Assembly: GCF_013283795.1 (NCBI RefSeq)
Contig: NZ_JABSOD010000002.1
Location: 124,001-188,000 of the forward strand
Direction: 5' to 3'
Source of the DNA: Rheinheimera lutimaris
Lineage (GTDB): Bacteria > Pseudomonadota > Gammaproteobacteria > Enterobacterales > Alteromonadaceae
Length of the DNA: 64,000 nucleotides
A program made the position numbers and the translations under genes. Below are positions 52,855-61,622 of the stretch, in pieces. Each line of letters begins with the position of its first letter. Position 1 is the first letter of the stretch. Under the pieces are notes generated by a model, which saw only the letters and a program-made list of their open reading frames with translations, had not been told where the DNA came from and did not search any database.

Positions 52855-53028
52855 GTAAGAACCGGTTTACCCTAAGCCAACCGTTGCAGGCCCGGATGCT
52901 GACAAATTCGTCAGGAACGAATTTGAACAGCGAAGCTGGTCCGTAGGATAAACTTCAAGGATGAAGTTTATAATCGAGCCCCCAGGGATGGGTTTACGGC
53001 GTGTTGGTGTGGGTAAACCGGTTCTTAC
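52855..53028 (+). repeat. Dispersed MITE-like repeat, copy 3, with internal insert
   Basis: Ends are an exact 18-bp inverted pair, GTAAGAACCGGTTTACCC (52855-52872) and its complement at 53011-53028. The inner part shares CCAACCGTTGCAGGCC and the GAGCCCCC...GGCGTGTTGGTGTG blocks with copies 1 and 2. About 75 extra bases (~52899-52973) carry two perfect hairpins: CAAATTCGT/ACGAATTTG and ATAAACTTCA/TGAAGTTTAT. It sits inside the adaptor-permease operon. Confidence 0.9.
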
Positions 53029-53088
53029 CAGCGCAGATAACTCAATTTAACTAAGACAATAATAATAACGCTCACAGGACTTGATGCT

Positions 53089-56000
53089 ATGAAGCTGGTC
53101 GATATAGCTGTAACCCGCCCCGTTACTATCTGGATGTTTACCCTGGGTATTTTACTCTTTGGTTTGGTGGCTGCCGGCCGCCTGGCCGTGAATTTACTGC
53201 CGGATTTATCCTATCCGTCATTAACAGTTCGTACCGAATTTATTGGCGCTGCACCGGCTGAAGTCGAGCAGTTGGTCAGCAAGCCGATTGAAGAAGCCGT
53301 AGGCATTGTTAAAGGCGTGCGCAAGGTGCAATCGGTATCGCGCTCCGGCCGCTCTGATGTGGTAATGGAGTTTGATTGGGGCACCGACATGGACGTGGCG
53401 GCGCTGGAAGTGCGCGAAAAGCTCGATGTACTGTTTCTGCCGCTGGAAATTGAAAAGCCGCTGTTGCTGCGTTTTAACCCCAACCTCGACCCTATAGTGC
53501 GGCTGGCGCTAAGCCGTGAAAATGCCGGTGAAGCGTTAAACCCGGCGCAATTGGTTAGTTTACGTACCTTTGCCGAAGAAGATTTACGCCGCGCGCTGGA
53601 GTCTTTACCCGGTGTGGCCGCGGTGCGGCCCGATGGCGGCTTAAGCCAGGAAATTCAAATTCTGGTTGACCCGCAAAAGCTCAGCCAACTGCAACTGGAT
53701 ATCAGCCATATAACCGAACGTTTACGCGAAGAAAACCTGAACCAGGCCGGCGGCCGGCTGGAAACCAGCAGTTATGACTATTTAGTGCGTACCATTAATC
53801 AGTTCGAAGATTTAAAGCAGATTGAAAATCTGTACGTGGCGCAGGTTAACGGCAGCCAGGTACGGTTAAAAGATGTGGCCGAAGTACGCGACAGCTTTGT
53901 TGACCGGCAAAGTATTACCTATGTTGACGGTAAAGAAGCCATTGAAGTAGCAGTATATAAAGAAGGTGATGCCAATACGGTACAGGTCGCGAAAACGCTG
54001 CTGGCACAATTGCCGCAGTTGGAAAAAGCGCTGCCGGCCGGTTACCGCTTAACTCTGGTGTATGACCAGTCAGAGTTTATTAAGCAAGCTATAGACGAAG
54101 TAAAATCGGCGGCGGTTATCGGCGGTTTGCTGGCTATGCTGGTGCTGTATCTGTTTTTGCGTAATGTCTGGGCCACGCTGATTATCTCGATATCTATTCC
54201 GGTGTCAGTTATCGCGACCTTTAATTTGATGTACGGTCAGGGTATTACGCTGAATATGATGAGCCTGGGCGGTATCGCCCTGGCGGTAGGTTTGCTGGTT
54301 GATAACGCCATAGTGGTACTGGAAAACATTGCCAGACACAAAGAGCAGGGCAAACCGGCGTTTGAAGCGGCAAAAACCGGCACACGGGAAGTGGCTATGG
54401 CCATTACCGCCTCTACCTTAACCACTGTGGCGGTGTTTTTTCCACTGGTATTTGTTGAAGGTATTGCCGGCCAGTTGTTTCGTGACCAGGCGTTAACGGT
54501 GACATTTGCGTTGCTGGCATCGCTGGTGGTGGCGCTTACATTGATACCGACTATGGCTGCCCGCGAATATGCCGGCAAAGCTATACCTGCACCGGTGGTG
54601 CCGGCTACGGCTGCGGTTGAACCACGGCGCTGGTATTACTGGCCAACATGGCCACTGCGTATGTTGGGGCAAGCGCTGCGTGGCTTATTGATGTTATTGG
54701 TCACCGCAGCAACCCTGGTGTTTCGTGTAATCAGCCGTGGTCTGGCGTTGTTGTTTAAACCGCTGTTGCGGCTGGTGCAATGGCTGCTGAGTGTTATTGA
54801 AGCCTTTTACCGTATAGCGCTGCAGGCGGCGCTGGCGGCCAAAGCGCTGACTATTGGCCTGACATTGCTTATCGCCGGCGGTTGTTTTTTATTGTTACCG
54901 CGTTTAGGTGCCGACGTGATCCCGGCGATGAGCCAGGGCGAGTTTTATGTTGAAGTGCAATTACCGGTGGGTAGTGCTATTGAGCAAACCGATAAGGTGC
55001 TGAAGCAACTGGCGCTGTTGGCCGCTGAGCAAACGGCAGTAAAACGCAGCTATGCGCAGGCCGGTACCGGTGCGCAGATGACAGTAGATCCCGATATCGG
55101 CGGTAGCCACTGGGGCCGGTTAAATATAGTCTTACAGCCCGGCAGCAGTGCTGAGCAAGAGCAGCTGGTTATCGGTACATTGCGCGATTATCTGGCACAA
55201 CAACCGGATGTCACAGTAAAAATTGACCGGCCGCAGTTGTTTAGTTTCTCCACGCCGCTGGAAATAGAGTTGTCCGGTTATGAATTAGCGCAGCTGAAAA
55301 CGGCGGCCGATGGCCTGGTAACCGCACTGGCCGGCGATCCGCGTTTTACCGATGTGAAAACCAGCCTGCGGCCGGGCCAGCCGGAGATCACGCTGTACTT
55401 TAACCACGGTTTGTTATCGCAACTTGGCCTGACTTCACATGATGTGGCTAAACGGGTCGCGGCCTATGTCGGCGGCGAGCTGGCGGGGCAGTATTCGGTT
55501 AACGACCGTAAAGTGGATATCCGCGTGCGGTTAGCTGAGCAGTACCGGCAGTCAGAGCAACAGTTAGCGCAGTTGATCATTAACCCCGGCAGCAACAAAC
55601 CACTGCCGTTGTCAGCGGTTGCTGAAATAAAGCGTGAAACCGGCCCGAGTGAAATTACGCGGATTGGCCAGCAACGTGTCGCTCTGGTGAGTGCGAACCT
55701 GGCCTTTGGTGACCTGGAGCAGGCAACACAAAGCGCCGCTGCGATTTTAGCCGGCCAATCTTTGCCCTATGGTGTTACGGCTGCAGTGATGGGCCAAAGC
55801 GAAGAGATGCAGCGCGCTTATACCTCATTGACGATGGCCTTGTTGTTGGCGGTGTTTTTGGTGTACCTGGTGATGGCGTCGCAGTTTGAAAATTTGCTGC
55901 AGCCGCTGTTAATTCTGTTTACCGTACCGCTGGCAGCTGCAGGTGCTATTTTAGGCTTGTGGCTAACCGATACGCGGTTGTCGGTAATCGTGTTTATAGG

Positions 56001-56349
56001 TCTGATTATGCTGGCCGGGATAGTGGTAAATAACGCCATAGTATTGATAGACCGTATTAATCAGCTGCGTGGCGAGGGCATGGCGTTGCAGCCGGCCGTT
56101 ATTGAGGCCGGCGCCAGCCGGTTACGACCGGTATTAATGACTACCCTTACCACCATTTTAGGTTTGCTGCCGATGGCACTGGGTACCGGTGATGGCAGTG
56201 AAATTCGCGCGCCGATGGCGATCACGGTGATCTTTGGCCTGGCGCTGGCCACTATGCTGACACTGTTGTTTATCCCGGTATTGTATGCACTGGTAAGCCG
56301 TGACGCGGCGCCATCTGCGGTACATGTGGCGCAGGAGACCGGCGTATGA
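53089..56349 (+). CDS. RND efflux permease, first of a pair
   Basis: 1086 residues of the HAE1-like RND fold: first helix after VDIAVTRPVTIWMF, two large periplasmic loops, helix 4 with GGIALAVGLLVDNAIVVLEN carrying the proton-relay Asp, and the matching second half ending with GLIMLAGIVVNNAIVLIDRI. Between helices 6 and 7 there is an unusually long, strongly hydrophobic linker of ~90 residues (about 500-580, including GLLMLLVTAATLVFRVISRG). Overlaps the next permease gene by an ATGA. With the adaptor before it and the second permease after it, this recalls MdtABC-type heteromeric pumps. Confidence 0.92.
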   Translation: MKLVDIAVTRPVTIWMFTLGILLFGLVAAGRLAVNLLPDLSYPSLTVRTEFIGAAPAEVEQLVSKPIEEAVGIVKGVRKVQSVSRSGRSDVVMEFDWGTDMDVAALEVREKLDVLFLPLEIEKPLLLRFNPNLDPIVRLALSRENAGEALNPAQLVSLRTFAEEDLRRALESLPGVAAVRPDGGLSQEIQILVDPQKLSQLQLDISHITERLREENLNQAGGRLETSSYDYLVRTINQFEDLKQIENLYVAQVNGSQVRLKDVAEVRDSFVDRQSITYVDGKEAIEVAVYKEGDANTVQVAKTLLAQLPQLEKALPAGYRLTLVYDQSEFIKQAIDEVKSAAVIGGLLAMLVLYLFLRNVWATLIISISIPVSVIATFNLMYGQGITLNMMSLGGIALAVGLLVDNAIVVLENIARHKEQGKPAFEAAKTGTREVAMAITASTLTTVAVFFPLVFVEGIAGQLFRDQALTVTFALLASLVVALTLIPTMAAREYAGKAIPAPVVPATAAVEPRRWYYWPTWPLRMLGQALRGLLMLLVTAATLVFRVISRGLALLFKPLLRLVQWLLSVIEAFYRIALQAALAAKALTIGLTLLIAGGCFLLLPRLGADVIPAMSQGEFYVEVQLPVGSAIEQTDKVLKQLALLAAEQTAVKRSYAQAGTGAQMTVDPDIGGSHWGRLNIVLQPGSSAEQEQLVIGTLRDYLAQQPDVTVKIDRPQLFSFSTPLEIELSGYELAQLKTAADGLVTALAGDPRFTDVKTSLRPGQPEITLYFNHGLLSQLGLTSHDVAKRVAAYVGGELAGQYSVNDRKVDIRVRLAEQYRQSEQQLAQLIINPGSNKPLPLSAVAEIKRETGPSEITRIGQQRVALVSANLAFGDLEQATQSAAAILAGQSLPYGVTAAVMGQSEEMQRAYTSLTMALLLAVFLVYLVMASQFENLLQPLLILFTVPLAAAGAILGLWLTDTRLSVIVFIGLIMLAGIVVNNAIVLIDRINQLRGEGMALQPAVIEAGASRLRPVLMTTLTTILGLLPMALGTGDGSEIRAPMAITVIFGLALATMLTLLFIPVLYALVSRDAAPSAVHVAQETGV

Positions 56350-59300
56350 ACCAGCAGCCTTTAGCCATTACCCGGTTTGCGCTAACGCGGCCGGTGACCA
56401 TTTGCATGTTATTTTTGTCGATGCTGGTGTTTGGTATTATCGCCAGCCGCATGCTGCCACTGGAGAAATTCCCCGGCATTGATATTCCGCAAATCTTTAT
56501 TAATGTGCCGTACAACAACGCCACCCCTACCGAAATTGAACGCTTAATCACAAGGCCACTGGAGGAAGCACTGGCTACGGTTACCGGCATTAAGCAGATG
56601 CGCTCCTGGTCAAATGAGAACAGCGCTGAGCTGTCGCTGGAGTTTAACTGGGAAGAGAACATCAGCAGTAAAAGCATTGAAGTGCGCGAGCGGCTGGACA
56701 GTATCCGGCATTTATTGCCAAAAGATGTCGAACGGGTACTGGTGTTTCAGTTTAACACCAATGATATGCCGATTTTTCAACTGCGTATTTCCAGTGAGCG
56801 CGACCTGGCCATGGCTTACGACCTGCTGGAGCGCCAGATAAAACGCCCGCTGGAACGGGTGCAGGGCGTATCTAAGGTGGAACTGTATGGCGTGGAAAAA
56901 CGCCAGGTAGTTATCAGGCTTAACCCTGACAAAATGCGGGCATTAAATATTGACGCTACTGCTGTTGTCAGCATGTTGCAAAGCAATAACTTTGCTATGA
57001 CAGCCGGAGAGCTGCGCAACAGTACAAACAGCATTTTGGTAAAGCCGGTGGGCGAATACCGCGATCTGGAGCAGATCGCTGCGTTGCCGCTGCGGCCCGG
57101 TTTAAGCTTGCGCGAGGTCGCCACGGTGCAGTTGGAGTTACCAAAGCGTGAGGACGGCCGTCATCTGGATCAAACCTATGCGGTAGGCATGAATGTGTTT
57201 AAAGAGTCCGGTGCCAACCTGGTTGAGGTGGCTAAAGCGGCGCTGGCGGTGGTAGAAGCGGCAGATAAAGATCCGGCGTTTAACGGCATCAGCTTATACA
57301 TAATGGATGATACCGCCAAAGGCGTAACCACCTCGCTGGCAGATTTACTCAGCGCCGGTGGTATCGGCGCATTATTATCCTTTGCTGTGTTATATCTGTT
57401 TTTACGTCATATCGGTACCACTATGGTGGTGGTGCTGGCTGTACCGGTGTCTATTTGTATTGCGCTGGGGCTGATGTATTTTCTTGGCTATAGCCTGAAT
57501 ATCTTAAGCATGATGGGCCTGATGCTGGCTATCGGTATGCTGGTAGATAACGCTGTGGTGGTGACCGAAAGCATTTTTCGTGAACGGGCGGCGGGTGGCG
57601 ATGTAAAAGCCGCTACTGCACGCGGGGTGCGCAGGGTAAGCCTGGCGGTAGTTGCCGGCACCGCCACAACGGCCATCGTGTTCTTACCTAATATTGTCGG
57701 CCAGAAAATGGAGCTGACTATTTTTCTTGAGCATGTCGCCATCGCAATTTGCTTGTGTTTGGCGGTAAGCCTGGTGATGGCGCTAACCTTGATCCCGCTG
57801 CTCACCACCGGCTTAAAAATGCAGCCGCAACAGCAGAACAATGCGCCGGATAGAGCCGGTGCATTTGAAGCACGCTACTCTAAGGTGCTGCGTTGGGTGA
57901 TGTATCATCCGCGCTGGTCGGCACTGTGTGCGGTACTGTTGCTGTGCAGTATCGTCATCCCGATGGGCGCGGTGTCCGGCGGTGACGATGACAATGAAGA
58001 CAGTGGTCGTATTTTTTTAAACTACAACGTGCAGGGTAACTATGCGCTGGCTGAAGTTGAGGCGGAAGTCAGCATTATGGAAGCCTATTTGTATGCCAAT
58101 AAAGAGCGTTTTGATATTGCGTCGGTGTACAGCTATTACCGTGCCGGCTACGCTAATTCAATCATTATTCTCAAAGAGCAGTTAAGCCAACCATTAGCGC
58201 AATTAAAAGAGAATATCCGCAAAGACTGGCCGGCGCTGGTGCGATCAAAACCGTCTTTTGGTTGGGGTGATAACGGCGGCTTGGAAGTACATTTGCTGGG
58301 CAGCTCTACGGAAGTTTTAATGGCGCTGGCCACAGATATTGAGCCAATGCTGGCCGCCGTTAAAGGCCTGGAGGATGTCAGCTCTGAAATTGCCCAAGGG
58401 CAGCGGGAAATTCAAATAACCCTGCAACTGGAGCAACTGCAGCGCCATGGTTTAACAGCACAACAAGTTGCCGGTGCCGTAGCACTGGCCCTGCGCGGGA
58501 CTAATTTACGTACTTATCGCAGCGCAGAGCAGGGCGAGCTGTTAATGCGGGTATTGTACGATGAGAAAGTCAGCCATTCGTTTGCTGAGCTTTCGGCGTT
58601 ACCCATTTTAACTAAAGACGGCGTGGTAATCAGCCTGCAGCAGCTGGCGACACTGAAAATAGCACCACGGTTGGATCAAATTCGCCGTTTTGACCGGCAA
58701 ACCGGCATAGCGGTACGGATGAATTTGGCCAAAGACTACAAAATGGACACCGCCCGTGAAGACATTAAAAAAGTGATGGATCAGCTGGCGTTGCCGCCGG
58801 GTTATCGCTGGTCATTTCAGGGTGGTTTTCAGCGTCAGGACGAGTCGCAGCAAGTAATGGTAGTCAATATGTTACTGGCCGTGGCCATGATTTACATCGT
58901 TATGGCCGCCTTATTCGAGTCGCTGTTATTGCCTACTGCAGTTATCGGCTCCCTACTGTTTTCTCTGGCAGGCGTGTTCTGGACCTTTATGTTTACCGGC
59001 ACCACCATGGGCATAATGGGCATGATAGGTATGTTGGTGTTAATGGGGATAGTGGTTAACAACGGCATAGTGTTGGTAGACCGTATAAACCAGGACCGGC
59101 AGGATAACCCGCAAGCGCCGCTGCGTGAACTGATTATTCAGGCGTGTGAGTCGCGGTTACGGCCGATATTGATGACGGTATCAACCACCGTATTGGGCTT
59201 ACTGCCACTGGCGCTGGGCGGTACGCAAATTGGCGGCGACGGCCCAAGCTATGCCCCGATGGCGATAGCCATTATCGGCGGCCTGCTGTTTTCTACCCTA

Positions 59301-59411
59301 ACCAGCCTGGTGCTGGTGCCGCTAACTTACCAGGGCCTGGTTAATCTTACTGCCGGTTGGGCCAACTGGCGCGCTAACGCCAAACGCTGGGCCGATAAAG
59401 TGTGGGCCTGA
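56346..59411 (+). CDS. RND efflux permease, second of a pair
   Basis: 1021 residues; start overlaps the preceding stop (ATGA). RND fold with LAITRFALTRPVTICMLFLS at the start, MGLMLAIGMLVDNAVVVTES in helix 4 (proton-relay Asp) and MIGMLVLMGIVVNNGIVLVD in the second half. It lacks the long linker of its partner. Likely forms a mixed trimer with the first permease. Substrates unknown. Ends ~40 bases before a manganese riboswitch. Confidence 0.92.
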   Translation: MNQQPLAITRFALTRPVTICMLFLSMLVFGIIASRMLPLEKFPGIDIPQIFINVPYNNATPTEIERLITRPLEEALATVTGIKQMRSWSNENSAELSLEFNWEENISSKSIEVRERLDSIRHLLPKDVERVLVFQFNTNDMPIFQLRISSERDLAMAYDLLERQIKRPLERVQGVSKVELYGVEKRQVVIRLNPDKMRALNIDATAVVSMLQSNNFAMTAGELRNSTNSILVKPVGEYRDLEQIAALPLRPGLSLREVATVQLELPKREDGRHLDQTYAVGMNVFKESGANLVEVAKAALAVVEAADKDPAFNGISLYIMDDTAKGVTTSLADLLSAGGIGALLSFAVLYLFLRHIGTTMVVVLAVPVSICIALGLMYFLGYSLNILSMMGLMLAIGMLVDNAVVVTESIFRERAAGGDVKAATARGVRRVSLAVVAGTATTAIVFLPNIVGQKMELTIFLEHVAIAICLCLAVSLVMALTLIPLLTTGLKMQPQQQNNAPDRAGAFEARYSKVLRWVMYHPRWSALCAVLLLCSIVIPMGAVSGGDDDNEDSGRIFLNYNVQGNYALAEVEAEVSIMEAYLYANKERFDIASVYSYYRAGYANSIIILKEQLSQPLAQLKENIRKDWPALVRSKPSFGWGDNGGLEVHLLGSSTEVLMALATDIEPMLAAVKGLEDVSSEIAQGQREIQITLQLEQLQRHGLTAQQVAGAVALALRGTNLRTYRSAEQGELLMRVLYDEKVSHSFAELSALPILTKDGVVISLQQLATLKIAPRLDQIRRFDRQTGIAVRMNLAKDYKMDTAREDIKKVMDQLALPPGYRWSFQGGFQRQDESQQVMVVNMLLAVAMIYIVMAALFESLLLPTAVIGSLLFSLAGVFWTFMFTGTTMGIMGMIGMLVLMGIVVNNGIVLVDRINQDRQDNPQAPLRELIIQACESRLRPILMTVSTTVLGLLPLALGGTQIGGDGPSYAPMAIAIIGGLLFSTLTSLVLVPLTYQGLVNLTAGWANWRANAKRWADKVWA

Positions 59412-59452
59412 TTAGTGCTTTACAGCTGCCGGCAGACTGATTAGAATGCGCC

Positions 59453-59575
59453 GGTCCTTAAGGGAGTAATCTGCAACTGCATTATGCAGTTGCGCTGTGG
59501 TCAACATACTTGTGCCTCAATGCACATGGTTACAGCGTTCAGCGCCCGCTGAATTGATGAGACTTAAGACACATT
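59453..59575 (+). ncRNA. yybP-ykoY manganese riboswitch
   Basis: Leader of the GDT1-family gene. TTAAGGGAGTAATC matches the conserved 5' loop (GGGGAGUAG class, one G short), GTCAACATAC matches the second conserved loop, and GATGAGACTTAAGAC closes the element, with TTAA arms pairing to form P1. A clean hairpin CTGCAACTGC/GCAGTTGC follows the first loop. Manganese binding should turn on the exporter. The position directly before a predicted Mn exporter agrees. Confidence 0.85.
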
Positions 59576-59634
59576 AACGGCCCACTGCGGGAGTCGTTTC
59601 TGTGTCTTATGTTATTCCCGCTAAGGTGTTATTG

Positions 59635-60204
59635 ATGGAAGCGCTGTTCTCCTCTTTTACTGCTGTGGCTATTGCTGAAATTGGCGATAAAACCCAGTTA
59701 CTTTCCCTGTTTCTTGCTGCCAGGTTTCGCGCTAAAGGCGCCATTATTGCCGGCATTTTGGTCGCGACCTTGCTTAACCATGCAGCGTCAGCCTGGCTTG
59801 GCGTATGGGTGGCGCAGTTTATTCCGCAGGGCTGGCACAGCGCATTGCTTGGTGGCAGCTTTATTGCTGTGGCGCTGTGGCTGTTAATTCCGGATAAAGA
59901 CGACAGCGAAGACACAGGCGTTTTACGTTACGGCGCCTTTGCCGCCAGTTGTATCTTATTTTTCCTGGCTGAAATCGGCGACAAAACCCAAATTGCGACG
60001 GTGCTGCTGGCGGCCAGTTTCCCTGATGCAGTCTGGTGGGTTATTTGGGGCACAACGCTTGGCATGTTGGCGGCTAATGTACCGGTAGTGTATGCCGGCA
60101 GTTGGTTATTACAACGTATACCGCTGAATGTTGCGCGCTATTGTGCCTGTGGCGTGTTTATGCTGATTGGTGTGCTGATTATTTTTTCCGGGTCCGGCTT
60201 TTAA
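59635..60204 (+). CDS. mneA: GDT1/UPF0016 manganese exporter
   Basis: 189 residues from the ATG at 59635 (AAGG seven bases upstream; the longer frame from 59602 would run into the riboswitch leader). Six membrane helices in two repeats, each with the cation motif E-x-G-D-K-[ST]: AIAEIGDKTQLLSLFLAARF and LAEIGDKTQIATVLLAASF. Family members (yeast Gdt1, human TMEM165, Vibrio MneA) export Mn or Ca in exchange for protons. The manganese riboswitch upstream supports Mn. Gene symbol by analogy with Vibrio. Confidence 0.9.
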   Translation: MEALFSSFTAVAIAEIGDKTQLLSLFLAARFRAKGAIIAGILVATLLNHAASAWLGVWVAQFIPQGWHSALLGGSFIAVALWLLIPDKDDSEDTGVLRYGAFAASCILFFLAEIGDKTQIATVLLAASFPDAVWWVIWGTTLGMLAANVPVVYAGSWLLQRIPLNVARYCACGVFMLIGVLIIFSGSGF

Positions 60205-60234
60205 CCAATAATGCCGGCAACCAATAATGCCGGA
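60203..60234. repeat. Two tandem 16-bp repeats
   Basis: AACCAATAATGCCGGC and AACCAATAATGCCGGA stand head to tail directly after the exporter's stop codon. Probably slippage. Confidence 0.7.
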
Positions 60235-60258
60235 AAATAAGTACCGAGCTGTAAATAA

Positions 60259-60290
60259 AGCAGGCTTGCTGCGCTGTGCCTGCTATTTTG
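60259..60290 (+). terminator. Candidate terminator after the exporter
   Basis: AGCAGGC and GCCTGCT pair around a 12-base loop, followed by ATTTTGTT. Moderate strength only. Confidence 0.5.
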
Positions 60291-60464
60291 TTACATTTTT
60301 TGTCATCATTTTATCACTGTCTTAATGTAGAATGTTTATCGTTACTTTTGCTCTGATCTTATTACGCCGTTGCGCTGTAATGGTTCGGGGCATTTTGTTT
60401 GCCTGGCAGTACAGTTCTAATACTATAAACGCCATTGTCTATTACGCACTATCTGGTTGAATTT

Positions 60465-61586
60465 ATGAATAAAATTAAAGCTTTTGTTATCGCCGTCATA
60501 CTATTGGTAGTGGTGTTTGCTGTATTGGCCGGGGTAAAAGGTAATCAAATCGTGATGATGATTGAATCGGGTGAGCAGTTTGTGCCGCCGCCGGAGTCAG
60601 TCAGCACTACTGTAATCGAGCAACAAAGCTGGAGTAATCATTTTACTGCAACCGGTACTGTATTGGCTGATGAAGGTATCACTATCTCAGCGGAAGTATC
60701 CGGTAAAGTGAAGCGTATAAGCTTTAAAAACGGTGCTTATGTTGAGGCCGGCACGGTGCTGTTAGAGCAAGAGTCCGGTAACGAGCAAGCTCAGCTGCGG
60801 GCTGCATTGGCGCGCTTAACCTTAGCACAACAAAACTATCAACGTCTGGTTGAACTGCGCCGCGATAAAATTGCCACCCAAAGCGAAATGGACGGCAGTA
60901 AACAACAGTTGGATTCGGCACAGGCCGAAGTTGACAGCTTACGTTCTACTTTAGATAAAAAAGTGCTGCGGGCGCCGTTCTCCGGCCGTTTGGGTATTCG
61001 GGTAGTAGATGTCGGTGCCGATTTACAGCCGGGTGCTGCTGTGGTGTCATTACAGGCCAGTAACGCGGTAAGAGTAAACTTCCCGGTACCGCAACACAAA
61101 TTGCCTGTGATGCGTATCGGCTTGCCGGTAAGCGTTAGCGTTAATGGTGGCGCGGTGCTGGTGGCAGGCGAAATTACCGCCATTGCACCACAACTTAACA
61201 GCGCTACCCGTAATGCTGTGGTGCAGTCGCTGTTGGATAACAAAGCCAATGCCTTAGTACCCGGCATGGCGGTAACGGTGAAGGTAACTTTAGAGCAGCC
61301 GTCAGATGTGTTGGTGGTACCGGCAACAGCGCTGATTTATGCGCCTTATGGCGACACGGTCTTTGTCGTTGAAAAAGCCAAACAAGGTGAAGGTCTGGTA
61401 GCCAGACAGCAGTTTGTAAGGCTGGGCGCGTCGCGCGGCGATTTTGTTGAAATCCTCGAAGGCGTTAAACAAGGTGATGAAGTGGTTACCTCAGGTGCAT
61501 TTAAATTGTTTAACGGCCAAAGTGTGATTAAAACCGACAGCCCGGCGCCAAAGTACAGCACAACCCCTACGCCGGCTGATGCCTGA
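60465..61586 (+). CDS. RND efflux adaptor (second system)
   Basis: 373 residues from the ATG at 60465. A single N-terminal membrane helix (IKAFVIAVILLVVVFAVLAG) anchors it, in contrast to the lipid anchor of the first adaptor. Lipoyl domains (AEVSGKVKRISFKNGAYVEA, then LRAPFSGRLGIRVVDVGADL), a short coiled-coil hairpin and a C-terminal barrel make a complete MFP adaptor. Its permease gene follows after 36 bases. Independent of the system before the riboswitch. Confidence 0.93.
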   Translation: MNKIKAFVIAVILLVVVFAVLAGVKGNQIVMMIESGEQFVPPPESVSTTVIEQQSWSNHFTATGTVLADEGITISAEVSGKVKRISFKNGAYVEAGTVLLEQESGNEQAQLRAALARLTLAQQNYQRLVELRRDKIATQSEMDGSKQQLDSAQAEVDSLRSTLDKKVLRAPFSGRLGIRVVDVGADLQPGAAVVSLQASNAVRVNFPVPQHKLPVMRIGLPVSVSVNGGAVLVAGEITAIAPQLNSATRNAVVQSLLDNKANALVPGMAVTVKVTLEQPSDVLVVPATALIYAPYGDTVFVVEKAKQGEGLVARQQFVRLGASRGDFVEILEGVKQGDEVVTSGAFKLFNGQSVIKTDSPAPKYSTTPTPADA

Positions 61587-61622
61587 TATCGGTTAGTTTA
61601 AAAATAACGTATTGAGATAATT

